The translations under genes were made by a program, and so were the position numbers. From Mageeibacillus sp. UBA5439 (lineage in GTDB: Bacteria > Bacillota > Clostridia > Saccharofermentanales > DTU023), in assembly GCA_002427505.1 (NCBI GenBank), contig DIRJ01000047.1, positions 1 to 40,774 on the forward strand: 40,774 bases of DNA, written 5' to 3'. Positions within the stretch are counted from its first letter, which is position 1. Every line of letters begins with the position of its first letter. The notes beneath the pieces are model-generated. The model made no database searches, was not told the DNA's origin, and worked only from the letters and a program-made list of their open reading frames with translations. Shown piece by piece: positions 33,248-40,774 of this stretch.

Positions 33248-34642
33248 ATGACGATAATTAATACCCCACGTGACTTACCTCAGCTGGACGAGTTCATTGA
33301 ATTGGACGAATTGCGGGAAATGCAGCTCCGCTACGGGCGTGCTCCCCTGGTCGAGGCTTGCCGCGTCTGCATTGACGACCTGCGTCAGAGGCTCTTGAAG
33401 GGATCTGCTCCTGAGACTCTTGACTCTTTAGTGTCAGCAGTCACGGATCAGCTGAAAAAAACACAAAGCCCAAAACTAAGGCGGGTTTTAAATGCCACCG
33501 GAACTATCCTGCACACGAATCTGGGACGGGCCCCCCTGGCTAAAGCTGCGGTCGATGCCGTCTGCGAAATCGCCTCCTCCTACAGTAATCTGGAATATAA
33601 TCTGGAGCTGGGGAAACGTGGCTACCGCACCAGCAATATTGAAGAGAGGATGCAGGAAATATTCGGCGTGGAAGCCGCTGTTGTCGTTAATAATAACGCG
33701 GCAGCTGTTATGCTTACGCTGGCAGCTCTGGCACGGGGCAAAGAAGTTATCGTGTCCCGCGGTGAACTGGTTGAAATCGGTGGTTCTTTTCGCATTCCGG
33801 AAATAATGAGTGAAAGCGGAGCCAGACTTGTAGAAGTCGGCACAACTAATAAAACTCATCTTCATGACTATCGCAAGGCGATTACTGAGGAAAGTGGCGC
33901 ACTGCTCAAAGTGCATCGCAGCAATTTTCTGATAGAAGGCTTTACCTCTGAAGTATCTATCGGAGATTTACGTCCTGTGGCGGAAGAATCAGGACTGCCG
34001 CTAATCTACGATTTGGGCAGCGGTTCCTTCTCTGACAGTCTGACCGGCGTCTTGCCGGAAGAACCCACCATCAAGCAAGCTCTTGCCGCAGGAGCGGACC
34101 TCATTCTTTTCTCCGGTGATAAACTCTTTGGCGGTCCCCAGGCCGGCTTTATTTTGGGTCGTGCAGACCTGATAGCCAAAATAAAATATCACCCCCTGCT
34201 GCGTCCTTTGCGCATCGATAAGATGACTCTGGCTGCTTTGGAGGCCACTCTCCTCCTCTACTCTGATCCTGACAGGGCCAGAAAAAACATTCCTCTCCTG
34301 CAGATGACTCTGATAGATTTTGCTGAGTTAAAAGAACGCAGTTCGCGTCTGCTGGAGTCCCTTCAAGCTCACGGAATCAATGCTGTGCTTGAAGAGAGTG
34401 ATGCTGTTCTGGGAGGCGGATCCTCACCGGGTGTAAAACTTAATTCCTGCAATATTGTTGTGACCCCGGCCAGCGGCCAGTCAGCACAAGCACTGGACGT
34501 CAGGCTTCATCAGGCGAACCCTCCGGTTATTTCCAGAATCGTACGTGATCGTCTGCACTTTGATCTCCGTACAATAAAAGCCGAAGAAGATAGTGAATTG
34601 AGCACTATCCTTATTTCAATCTTGAAAAAGGATCAGATATGA
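33248..34642 (+). CDS. selA: L-seryl-tRNA(Sec) selenium transferase
   Basis: A 464-residue PLP enzyme that converts Ser-tRNA(Sec) to Sec-tRNA(Sec) using selenophosphate. LNATGTILHTNLGRAPLAKAAVDAV and YSNLEYNLELGKRG are conserved SelA motifs; the PLP lysine is in FSGDKLFGGPQAG. GAGGAG lies 6 bases before the ATG. Its stop overlaps the selB start by four bases, so the two are coupled. The matching tRNA(Sec) gene (selC) is not in the window. Confidence 0.97.
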   Translation: MTIINTPRDLPQLDEFIELDELREMQLRYGRAPLVEACRVCIDDLRQRLLKGSAPETLDSLVSAVTDQLKKTQSPKLRRVLNATGTILHTNLGRAPLAKAAVDAVCEIASSYSNLEYNLELGKRGYRTSNIEERMQEIFGVEAAVVVNNNAAAVMLTLAALARGKEVIVSRGELVEIGGSFRIPEIMSESGARLVEVGTTNKTHLHDYRKAITEESGALLKVHRSNFLIEGFTSEVSIGDLRPVAEESGLPLIYDLGSGSFSDSLTGVLPEEPTIKQALAAGADLILFSGDKLFGGPQAGFILGRADLIAKIKYHPLLRPLRIDKMTLAALEATLLLYSDPDRARKNIPLLQMTLIDFAELKERSSRLLESLQAHGINAVLEESDAVLGGGSSPGVKLNSCNIVVTPASGQSAQALDVRLHQANPPVISRIVRDRLHFDLRTIKAEEDSELSTILISILKKDQI

Positions 34643-36537
34643 GCAATCACGTAATCATTGGCACAGCCGGTCACGTTGATCACGGCAAAACCTCATTAAT
34701 TAATGCTCTGACGCATATCGAAACTGACCGCCTGCGCGAAGAAAAAGCGCGCGGTATCACCATCGAGCTGGGTTTTGCCTATCTTGATCTGCCTGACGGC
34801 AGACGCGCCGGTATTATCGATGTCCCCGGGCACGAGCGCTTCGTCAGCAATATGCTGGCAGGTGCCGGCGGCATCGATGTAGCCCTTCTGGTTGTGGCAG
34901 CAGATGAAGGGGTCATGCCGCAGACCTTGGAGCACCTGGGAATTTTGCAGCTTTTAGGTATAAAACAGGGCGTAATTGCTCTTACTAAGGTAGATCTGGT
35001 GGATGAAGAATGGCTGGAGCTGGCAGAAGAAGACTTGCGGGAACACATTGCCGGCAGTTTTCTTGAAGATGCTCCGATTTTCCACGTCTCTTCCTACAGC
35101 GGCCTGGGGATACAGGAACTGCGGGAAGCATTATTTCAAGCAGTCAATGATGCTGATAACAAGAAACTTTCAGTAGCTTTCCGGCTGCCAATAGACCGTG
35201 TATTCACCCTGAGCGGCATAGGCACTGTAGTCACAGGAACCCTGATCGAAGGCAAGCTTGCCGCCGGCGACGAGGTTGAGCTTTATCCCCGGGAGGAAAC
35301 AGTGCGCATTCGTTCCGTCCAGGTCCACGATGAAGCTGTTGAAGCAGCAGAGGCCGGTCAAAGGGTAGCGCTTAATCTCTCCGGCACCAAAAAAGATGAA
35401 GTGGAACGCGGAGATATTCTGGCTGCAAGCGGCTCCCTCCGCCCTAGCTATATACTGGACGTCGACCTGAGATCCTTAAAGCACAGTCGCTTTCAGATAG
35501 AAAACGGCATGCGGGTACACTTATATCACGCTTCCAGGGAATTACTGGCCCGGGTGGTCCTGCTTGACCGGGATGTGATAGAAAAGGGCGACAGCGCTCC
35601 GGCTCAATTGCGCCTGGAAGAGCAGACATATATCAAGCAGGGTGATCATTTCGTCGTCCGCTTTTACTCTCCTGTGGAGACCATAGGCGGCGGCATCGTC
35701 CTTGATCCTATTGCCAACAAACGAAAGCGCTACGAAGATCTGGATGACTTTGAAATCCTGCGGAGCAGCGATGCTGCAGCAAGACTGGATCTGGCACTGG
35801 AAAGCAGTGGCCTGCGCTTTAAAGCTCTGAACGAAATCTACTACCGTGCCGGACTTATTTCAGCAGACGGCAAGGAGTATCTGCAGGAATTGATCGGCAA
35901 GGGACGCGCCTTACAGCTGAACGATCAGACAGTACTGCATATTTCCGCTATGGAAGCTCTAGCGGCTAAATGTGATGAGATCCTGCAGAAATTCCATCAG
36001 GATTTTCCGCTGGAACAGGGCATGAAGCGCGAGTCACTTCGCACCCGCCTCTTAGCCCGGGCTCCCATCCAGCTTTCCGACCGGGTCATCGATGAACTGA
36101 TTAAGCTGGGATATATCGAAGACAGGGCCGGCGATATTGCCCTGAGAAACCATTCTGCCGATTTATCAACCCGCGAACAGCAGCTGGTTGAAGAACTCAG
36201 CGCCCGCTTTGAAGCTGAAGCCTTCTCTCCCAGCGCAACAGACGAACTGATAGCTGAATACAGCAAAAAAGATAAGCTTGATCAAATTCTATCGCGGATG
36301 GTAAACGACGGCATTCTGATTCGCCTGACAGATCAGATCCTGATGCACCACAAAGCTGTCGAAAAGGCTCTGGCACAGGTAAAGAAAGATATCGGTGAGC
36401 GTGGATCCGTCACACTCGCCGACTTTCGGGATGAAATCGGAAGCAGCAGAAAGTTTGCCATTGCAATCCTGGAGTACTTTGACCGCATGAAAATTACCCA
36501 GCTAAGCGGTGATGCCAGAGTTTTACTTGGCAACTAG
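34639..36537 (+). CDS. selB: Selenocysteine-specific elongation factor SelB
   Basis: A 632-residue GTPase that brings Sec-tRNA(Sec) to the ribosome at UGA codons marked by a SECIS hairpin. The G domain has GTAGHVDHGKTSLINALT (G1), DVPGHERF (G3) and TKVD (G4). Two EF-Tu-like barrels follow (SGIGTVVTGTLIEG), then the winged-helix repeats at the C-terminus that bind SECIS, ending in FRDEIGSSRKFAIAILEYFDRM. Length fits bacterial SelB. The last 15 bases overlap the convergent DUF2156 gene. Confidence 0.97.
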   Translation: MSNHVIIGTAGHVDHGKTSLINALTHIETDRLREEKARGITIELGFAYLDLPDGRRAGIIDVPGHERFVSNMLAGAGGIDVALLVVAADEGVMPQTLEHLGILQLLGIKQGVIALTKVDLVDEEWLELAEEDLREHIAGSFLEDAPIFHVSSYSGLGIQELREALFQAVNDADNKKLSVAFRLPIDRVFTLSGIGTVVTGTLIEGKLAAGDEVELYPREETVRIRSVQVHDEAVEAAEAGQRVALNLSGTKKDEVERGDILAASGSLRPSYILDVDLRSLKHSRFQIENGMRVHLYHASRELLARVVLLDRDVIEKGDSAPAQLRLEEQTYIKQGDHFVVRFYSPVETIGGGIVLDPIANKRKRYEDLDDFEILRSSDAAARLDLALESSGLRFKALNEIYYRAGLISADGKEYLQELIGKGRALQLNDQTVLHISAMEALAAKCDEILQKFHQDFPLEQGMKRESLRTRLLARAPIQLSDRVIDELIKLGYIEDRAGDIALRNHSADLSTREQQLVEELSARFEAEAFSPSATDELIAEYSKKDKLDQILSRMVNDGILIRLTDQILMHHKAVEKALAQVKKDIGERGSVTLADFRDEIGSSRKFAIAILEYFDRMKITQLSGDARVLLGN

Positions 36538-37425
36538 GTTTTTTACAGTATATTTTTTAACCAGCCATACAGGATTGTAAGAGAGCTTCGACTTGCGTAA
36601 ACCCGGGTCTCCGGCATCATCTTCCCTGTTGACATAGATGACGTTTTCATTGGTGAATTCACGCACAAAACTGGTCATCAGCACCTGATAGGCGCCGCGG
36701 TAGTTAGTATTCGCCTTCTCCACATGCACGTAAAGCGTATCACCATCATATTCCCCTAAAGAAAATCCGGCAATAACATCATCTTCAGCGTACAGAACGG
36801 CACCAAAGGCACGATAAAGTTCCATGTTGTCCAGGACTTCGTGTATTTTGGCTGCCTCCTCCAGAGTAATTTCATCCGCTTCAGTTTCATTTTCGACATA
36901 ACGGTCCAAAAATGTGTGCAGGTCAGAGATTATTTTTTCATCAATAACGTGAAAACTATTATTGGGAAAGAGCCTGTTGAAACGACTGATATTATTTCTG
37001 GTCGACCGGTGTTTTTTCCCCTTAAGTTCCAGAAGTTCTTTTGCTTCATAGAGATAATCAAAGTAATCTCTCTCTTCAGATATGTCCATCCCGGCATAAT
37101 GGCTTTCCAAAACAGGCAAGTCAGCTTCGCCGGTGATGGCGTACTGCAATTGTCCCTTGTGCCTGCAGGAAGCACAGAATTCGTCAATCAGACGCATACC
37201 TTCTTCCCGGTCACCTCCCAGTGGAACAGTAAAGGCACATTCATCATCAAATATGCGCATACGAAAGATGAGATTTCCTGCAGCTAAAGCATACTCATAC
37301 TTAAAGGCATCCCTCCAAATGTAGGTACCACCAATGGTCCAGTCGCAGAGTCTTTGAGGATGCAAGGCCAAATATGGAGCTATTACTGGAATAGTATCGA
37401 GTGTTAGTTTTTTAAATTCAAGCAT
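36523..37425 (-). CDS. DUF2156 (phosphatidylglycerol lysyltransferase-like) protein
   Basis: A 300-residue soluble protein of the DUF2156 family, a double GNAT-like fold related to the C-terminal domain of MprF. The pattern KGKKHRSTRNNISRFNRLFPN and the late FVREFTNENVIYVNREDDAGDPGLRKSKLSYNP are family hallmarks. No membrane part is present, so it is not a full MprF. Its substrate is unknown; an aminoacyl or acyl transfer is plausible. Its 3' end overlaps selB, and it lies downstream of the grdCD terminator on the same strand. Confidence 0.85.
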   Translation of the reverse strand: MLEFKKLTLDTIPVIAPYLALHPQRLCDWTIGGTYIWRDAFKYEYALAAGNLIFRMRIFDDECAFTVPLGGDREEGMRLIDEFCASCRHKGQLQYAITGEADLPVLESHYAGMDISEERDYFDYLYEAKELLELKGKKHRSTRNNISRFNRLFPNNSFHVIDEKIISDLHTFLDRYVENETEADEITLEEAAKIHEVLDNMELYRAFGAVLYAEDDVIAGFSLGEYDGDTLYVHVEKANTNYRGAYQVLMTSFVREFTNENVIYVNREDDAGDPGLRKSKLSYNPVWLVKKYTVKNLVAK

Positions 37426-37440
37426 AATAAACGCAAAGAA

Positions 37441-37473
37441 GGCGAAGTCTCTTTGGGATAAAAAGACTCCGCC
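37441..37473 (-). terminator. Terminator of the grdCD operon
   Basis: On the minus strand GGCGGAGTCT pairs with AGACTTCGCC (10 bp with one wobble pair), followed by TTCTTTG. It lies 16 bases after the grdD stop codon. Confidence 0.7.
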
Positions 37474-37489
37474 TGAAATAGTAAAAATA

Positions 37490-38647
37490 CTAGTCTTCGC
37501 TTACATACCCCGCCTTCCGCAGGAGCTCAAGCGCTTTTTCAGAATTAGCTTCTGAAACCAGGACAACCGGTCCGGTACAACCCATACCGCTCCGGGCATA
37601 GATTTTTTCACGCCACAGCTTGTTGACGGCATCATCCAGATCCAAAACTTCAATGCCACTGATCTCGAAGGTCACAACTTCAGTGGGCGGAGCTGCTACT
37701 TCTTCGTCAGTTTCCTGTTTGGCTGACTTGGAGCGGCGTTCTTCAAGAATTTCGGTCAGGCCGGCTTTTCTGGCCAGCTCCATTTCTTTCTTATAGACAT
37801 TGACCAGATCACCTTTAGCCATCGCGGCAGCATAGCGGATGGCGCCGGCAATCAGACTGGAGCCGGAAGCGCGTGAAGCAATCAGCACGATTCCGCTCAT
37901 AGCTTCGCCAACACCAGGGCCATAGCCTTCACCGACAGTCTCATAAGAGCCGCCTGAAGTATAAGCAGACAGCATTTTCACCAGAACATTGCCGGTAAGT
38001 GAATCTGTTACCAGTACATCCTGTGAACCGAGCAAAACATCGTTGCCGCGCATGACGACTCCGCCATCAGCACGTTTGGAGCGTGCAGCCGCTATCGGAT
38101 AGCCATTATCACTGAGTTTTTTCAGTATTATCTCAGTCTGGCGGGCACCATCCAGATTGAGGATGCCCACGCTCGGATTTTCAATGCCGGAGGCCTTGGC
38201 AGTTGCAATACCTGCAATAGCACCTTTGACCATAGCTTCAACACGGTCAGTAGCGGCAGTTCCTGTAGTTGTGGCCAGGAAGTAGCTCTGACCTGTAGCA
38301 GGAGCTACAACCCGGCCTACTGTTGCCACTCCGATCGGGAATGGATAGTGCATCGCGACTGCGGCATCAGCCTTGCCGGCATTAAGCAATTTTTCCATTT
38401 CTTTAAGGCAGTCATCAGCACAGTCCGCATAGACAGTTTCAATGCCTTCAGCCTCGAGAGTTCCGATATAGATAACTTCGATACCGTCACGGGCAGCTTC
38501 TAAACAAGCTGCCATAACATTTTGCTCACCATGTTCTGAGCCAACACCGGGCACTGCGATTTTCACACTTTTGGCGAAAGAACCGCTTTCAATACCCTGG
38601 GCTATTTCCTCAAAGACACTGGCAATTTCCCTTTTAATATCTGTCAT
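37490..38647 (-). CDS. grdD: Glycine/sarcosine/betaine reductase complex protein C, alpha subunit
   Basis: A 385-residue subunit of protein C, which receives the carboxymethyl group from selenoprotein A and releases acetyl phosphate. The fold is phosphotransacetylase-like. ARSGMGCTGPVVLV near the end contains Cys357, matching the acetyl-carrying Cys359 reported for Eubacterium acidaminophilum GrdD. The ATG at 38647 is preferred (AGGTAG upstream, 4 bases after the grdC stop) over a longer frame inside grdC. It is the last gene of the grd cluster here, followed by a terminator. Confidence 0.95.
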   Translation of the reverse strand: MTDIKREIASVFEEIAQGIESGSFAKSVKIAVPGVGSEHGEQNVMAACLEAARDGIEVIYIGTLEAEGIETVYADCADDCLKEMEKLLNAGKADAAVAMHYPFPIGVATVGRVVAPATGQSYFLATTTGTAATDRVEAMVKGAIAGIATAKASGIENPSVGILNLDGARQTEIILKKLSDNGYPIAAARSKRADGGVVMRGNDVLLGSQDVLVTDSLTGNVLVKMLSAYTSGGSYETVGEGYGPGVGEAMSGIVLIASRASGSSLIAGAIRYAAAMAKGDLVNVYKKEMELARKAGLTEILEERRSKSAKQETDEEVAAPPTEVVTFEISGIEVLDLDDAVNKLWREKIYARSGMGCTGPVVLVSEANSEKALELLRKAGYVSED

Positions 38648-38651
38648 AAAA

Positions 38652-40184
38652 CTACCTGCTTTCCAGCAGACTGGAAGCGAAGTCACGCAGAGATTCTGCA
38701 ATCAGGCTGCGGATCTCATCACGTGATACGGCTGCTTCCTCTTCAGCACCTTCGTTAGCCTGAACGACGAAAGATATACCGTCGAAGAGATTGGTCAAAC
38801 GACCCAGGAAAAGTGAACCTTTACCAATAATCATGACCTTGCTCATATTGCCGTCAAGAATCTCCTTCCTGGCATGACCCAGATAAGGCACACCTGAAGG
38901 AATGTGGCCTTGTGTCGGGGCAAAGCCGGTGACTCCATGCTTAACAACAAAGTCATTCATCTCTTTGCGATCCAGATGTCCACGCTTAACTGCCAGTGCA
39001 CCGATCATCTTCATGTTTGACTGCGGTACATCGCCGGCACCTGCCGGTTTGGTAATGTCGGGATTCTGCATCTCCGGTGAAAACTTGTCGATATCGTTAA
39101 CTTTCAATCCGGCTCTTTCGAGAGGATCAACAACCAGAGAACCAATAACGTTCTGTGGTGAACTGCCGGTACCAACTGTATGAGTACCCTGAATATCAAG
39201 ATTGATTTCAGGATTTATTCCATCATTGGCTGAGATTATAGTAGCGAAACCGCCTAAAACATCTTCCAGAATCGGCAGATCTTTTTTGACGTGATCTTTG
39301 CCGTTCATTCCCAGTTTGGCAGTACTGCCTCCGGCAGTGACGGCCACACACTTGAAGGTGCCGGCTTTAACCAATGAAGCTGCCATGGTAAGTGCATGCG
39401 AAGGTGCAGCACAAAAGCCACGTGTATCAGATCCGCTGGCATTAAGCAGTCCGGCAATCTCTGCAGCTGCTTTGGCAAAGTTGCCGCCACCGCGCTGGTT
39501 CATGTCACCACAGGCCTCTTCCGAACAATCGATCACATATTCGACTTCTCCCGGATCCATGCCGGCGTCTTTAAGTGCATAAAGCAGAGACAAAACACTG
39601 GAAGATTTAGAAACAATATTCTCCAGCATTACATGAGCTGAAAGGTTTTCATCGATAGCATGGGCATTTTTGACGCAGCCAACCAGTTTACCGCTTGAAT
39701 ACAGCGGCTCGGCTTTTTCACTGACAAACTTTTCAATTTGCGCGATTTCGATGCCATCTTCAATACGATCAAGGATCAGTTCCGTAATAATTTTATCTTT
39801 AGCCAGTTCCGGCTTCATCCTGGCCACAAAGTCTTTATCAAGATAAACCAGCTCAAACTCGTCGCAGGCCTGCATCAGGAGATAAAACTCTTCCTGGGGC
39901 ATAATTTCGCCAAATTTCCCATAGCGGTCACTGACAGGGCTGGGCTTGTCATACCAGGGAAACTCAACTTCATTCAGGATTTCCGGAGCATAGTTGCCGA
40001 TATAGATCTGGTTTGGATAATAGGCACAAACCTGTTCATAGCTCCGTATATGGTCTCCCAGTTTTTTCAGATATTCAGATTCAGGGTTAACAATACGCTC
40101 TGTAGTTTGCGTTGTACCATTTTGCAGGACCATATCAGGTACGTGAATCAGGGGATACCCTGTGCCTCGAATTACACTATTCAT
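38652..40184 (-). CDS. grdC: Glycine/sarcosine/betaine reductase complex protein C, beta subunit
   Basis: A 510-residue subunit related to beta-ketoacyl-ACP synthase III (FabH). The thiolase-like Cys lies in RGFCAAPSHALTMAA, and GVTGFAPTQGHIPSGVPYLGHA is strongly conserved among GrdC proteins. With GrdD it forms acetyl phosphate. The ATG at 40184 has AGGTGG 10 bases upstream; a start at 40205 would place that site inside the gene. It follows grdA after a 198-base gap that contains a terminator hairpin. Confidence 0.95.
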   Translation of the reverse strand: MNSVIRGTGYPLIHVPDMVLQNGTTQTTERIVNPESEYLKKLGDHIRSYEQVCAYYPNQIYIGNYAPEILNEVEFPWYDKPSPVSDRYGKFGEIMPQEEFYLLMQACDEFELVYLDKDFVARMKPELAKDKIITELILDRIEDGIEIAQIEKFVSEKAEPLYSSGKLVGCVKNAHAIDENLSAHVMLENIVSKSSSVLSLLYALKDAGMDPGEVEYVIDCSEEACGDMNQRGGGNFAKAAAEIAGLLNASGSDTRGFCAAPSHALTMAASLVKAGTFKCVAVTAGGSTAKLGMNGKDHVKKDLPILEDVLGGFATIISANDGINPEINLDIQGTHTVGTGSSPQNVIGSLVVDPLERAGLKVNDIDKFSPEMQNPDITKPAGAGDVPQSNMKMIGALAVKRGHLDRKEMNDFVVKHGVTGFAPTQGHIPSGVPYLGHARKEILDGNMSKVMIIGKGSLFLGRLTNLFDGISFVVQANEGAEEEAAVSRDEIRSLIAESLRDFASSLLESR

Positions 40185-40319
40185 TTTAATAGTTCCACCT
40201 TTCATTAATTAAAGTTCCATGTTTATAAAATCCGGCTGTCCGGTTAATTCTGTAATAATCAAGCAGCTCAAAAGTAGGAATAAGGGCAGATTGCTACAGC
40301 TATTTTTTCAAAAAAGAAA

Positions 40320-40358
40320 GCCTCGGCTTCACTACCTGTTGGGGAGCTTGTCCGAGGC
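40320..40358 (-). terminator. Terminator-like hairpin after grdA
   Basis: GCCTCGG (40320-40326) pairs with CCGAGGC (40352-40358). On the minus strand it is followed by TTTCTTTTTT, so it can stop most grdA transcripts before grdC. The plus side also has CTTTTT, so it could act in both directions. Confidence 0.7.
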
Positions 40359-40381
40359 GTCTTTTTATCTCATGTGCGCAC

Positions 40382-40774
40382 TTAGCAGAACTTAGTATAT
40401 TCCTCTCTGATCGCTTCCATTTCTTCTGCGATATCATCGAGGTCCAATACCATTTCCATCATACCGACTTGCTCGTCGTAGATGTCAGGATCAAACTCTT
40501 CCTTAACTGCTTCTTCGCATACATGGTATACACAGAGTCCCAACGAGACTCCAGTCAATGGACCTGCATAGGTCGGGTCACCTGCGGTGACCGTTTCAGC
40601 AGCGAGCCCTGCTGCCTCCCCTTCTCCGGCGCCGAGAAGAACTACAACGTTCTCCGCTCCGTACTCATTGGCGAGGTCTAAAACTCTTTGCTGATTCTCA
40701 AGGTCCATTGCACCTGCGGCTGTTCAGACGAAACACTCCGTTGAGGAGTAGACAACCTCAGCACCTGCGGATTC
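40382..40774 (-). CDS. grdA: Glycine reductase selenoprotein A (5' end outside window)
   Basis: The last 130 residues of GrdA, a small acidic selenoprotein that carries the carboxymethyl group between protein B and protein C. The frame contains an in-frame TGA at 40724-40726 in the diagnostic motif ECFVUTAAGAMDLENQ, so the TGA encodes Sec. From the family length (about 158) roughly 27 residues before the window edge are missing. A hairpin CAGGT-N7-ACCTTG lies about 8 bases after the TGA. A conserved tail follows (LSLGLCVYHVCEEAVK, then an acidic stretch ending in KFC). grdB and grdE are not between it and grdC. Confidence 0.96.
40699..40726 (-). promoter_or_regulatory. Candidate SECIS element of grdA
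   Basis: On the minus strand the UGA (40726-40724) is followed by a hairpin CAGGT (40716-40712), 7-base loop GCAATGG, and ACCTTG (40704-40699) with one bulged base. Position and size are right for a bacterial SECIS, although the stem is weak. Confidence 0.5.

Noticed and set aside
33488..33916. 142-aa antisense reading frame in selA
   Set aside because: Opposite to a complete, conserved SelA domain; no start signal and no family resemblance.
36535..36537. Overlap of selB and the DUF2156 gene as a frameshift artefact
   Set aside because: Both proteins end normally; a 15-base overlap of convergent 3' ends is common in dense genomes.
40706..40708. grdA starting at the ATG after the TGA
   Set aside because: The codons before it encode ECFVU-TAAGA, the diagnostic Sec motif of GrdA, so the ATG is an internal Met.
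1..40774. CRISPR arrays, insertion sequences or prophage genes
   Set aside because: No regularly spaced repeats, transposase or integrase motifs, or phage structural genes were seen; base composition and gene order look chromosomal.

Overview
The window looks like chromosomal DNA of a strictly anaerobic, amino-acid-fermenting member of the Bacillota (class Clostridia). The evidence is the gene content: hprK, rapZ and whiA, a Clostridia-style feoA-feoA-feoB operon with a small FeoB-associated Cys-rich peptide, glycine reductase genes, and a complete set of selenoprotein-synthesis enzymes. At least two genes, selD and grdA, contain an in-frame TGA that must be read as selenocysteine (Sec). I cannot name a genus. 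No insertion sequence, prophage, CRISPR array or other clear mobile element is visible. Coding density is high and no gene-free stretch exceeds about 290 bases.

Layout. (1) 1-4304, minus strand: a 3'-truncated C39-like lipoprotein, an amino-acid ABC transporter made of a fused binding-protein/permease and an ATPase with an unusual C-terminal extension, and an alpha/beta hydrolase. (2) 4305-7800, plus strand: a ferrous iron operon (two feoA, feoB, a Cys-rich peptide) with two copies of an AGTTAG-N6-CTAACT-type operator and a strong terminator. (3) 7954-9103, minus strand: a membrane-anchored XRE regulator and tRNA-Leu(TAG). (4) 9124-14909, minus strand: lepA, lepB, aspS, hisS. (5) 15101-15741: a DtxR-family metal regulator on plus, a bidirectional terminator, and tRNA-Val(GAC) on minus. 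(6) 15776-25282, minus strand: cell-envelope and regulatory genes (two hypothetical membrane proteins, osmC, an HtrA protease, an unknown small protein, whiA, rapZ, murB, hprK and a zinc-ribbon/VWA protein). (7) 25466-26884, plus strand: pyruvate kinase.

(8) 27034-36537 is a selenium region: a LysR regulator of the selenium-associated type, a lipid kinase, selD (Sec-containing), a convergent cysteine desulfurase/selenocysteine-lyase-like gene, a YedE-type transporter, a TusA-like YedF protein, a DUF3343 protein, then selA and selB. (9) 36523-40774, minus strand: a DUF2156 protein, then grdD, grdC and the 5'-truncated grdA of glycine reductase.

How it fits together. YedE, YedF, DUF3343 and the desulfurase-like enzyme probably take up and deliver selenium. 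SelD makes selenophosphate, SelA converts Ser-tRNA(Sec) to Sec-tRNA(Sec), and SelB delivers it at UGA. The main customer next door is GrdA, the selenoprotein shuttle of glycine reductase, which with GrdC and GrdD yields acetyl phosphate and so ATP. The DtxR regulator and the two operators in the feo operon suggest a local iron-sensing circuit. The least explained features are the degenerate GHKL-like tail on the ABC ATPase, the permuted binding protein, the VWA protein with a broken MIDAS next to hprK, several structured intergenic elements in the selenium region, and an apparently leaderless lysR transcript.
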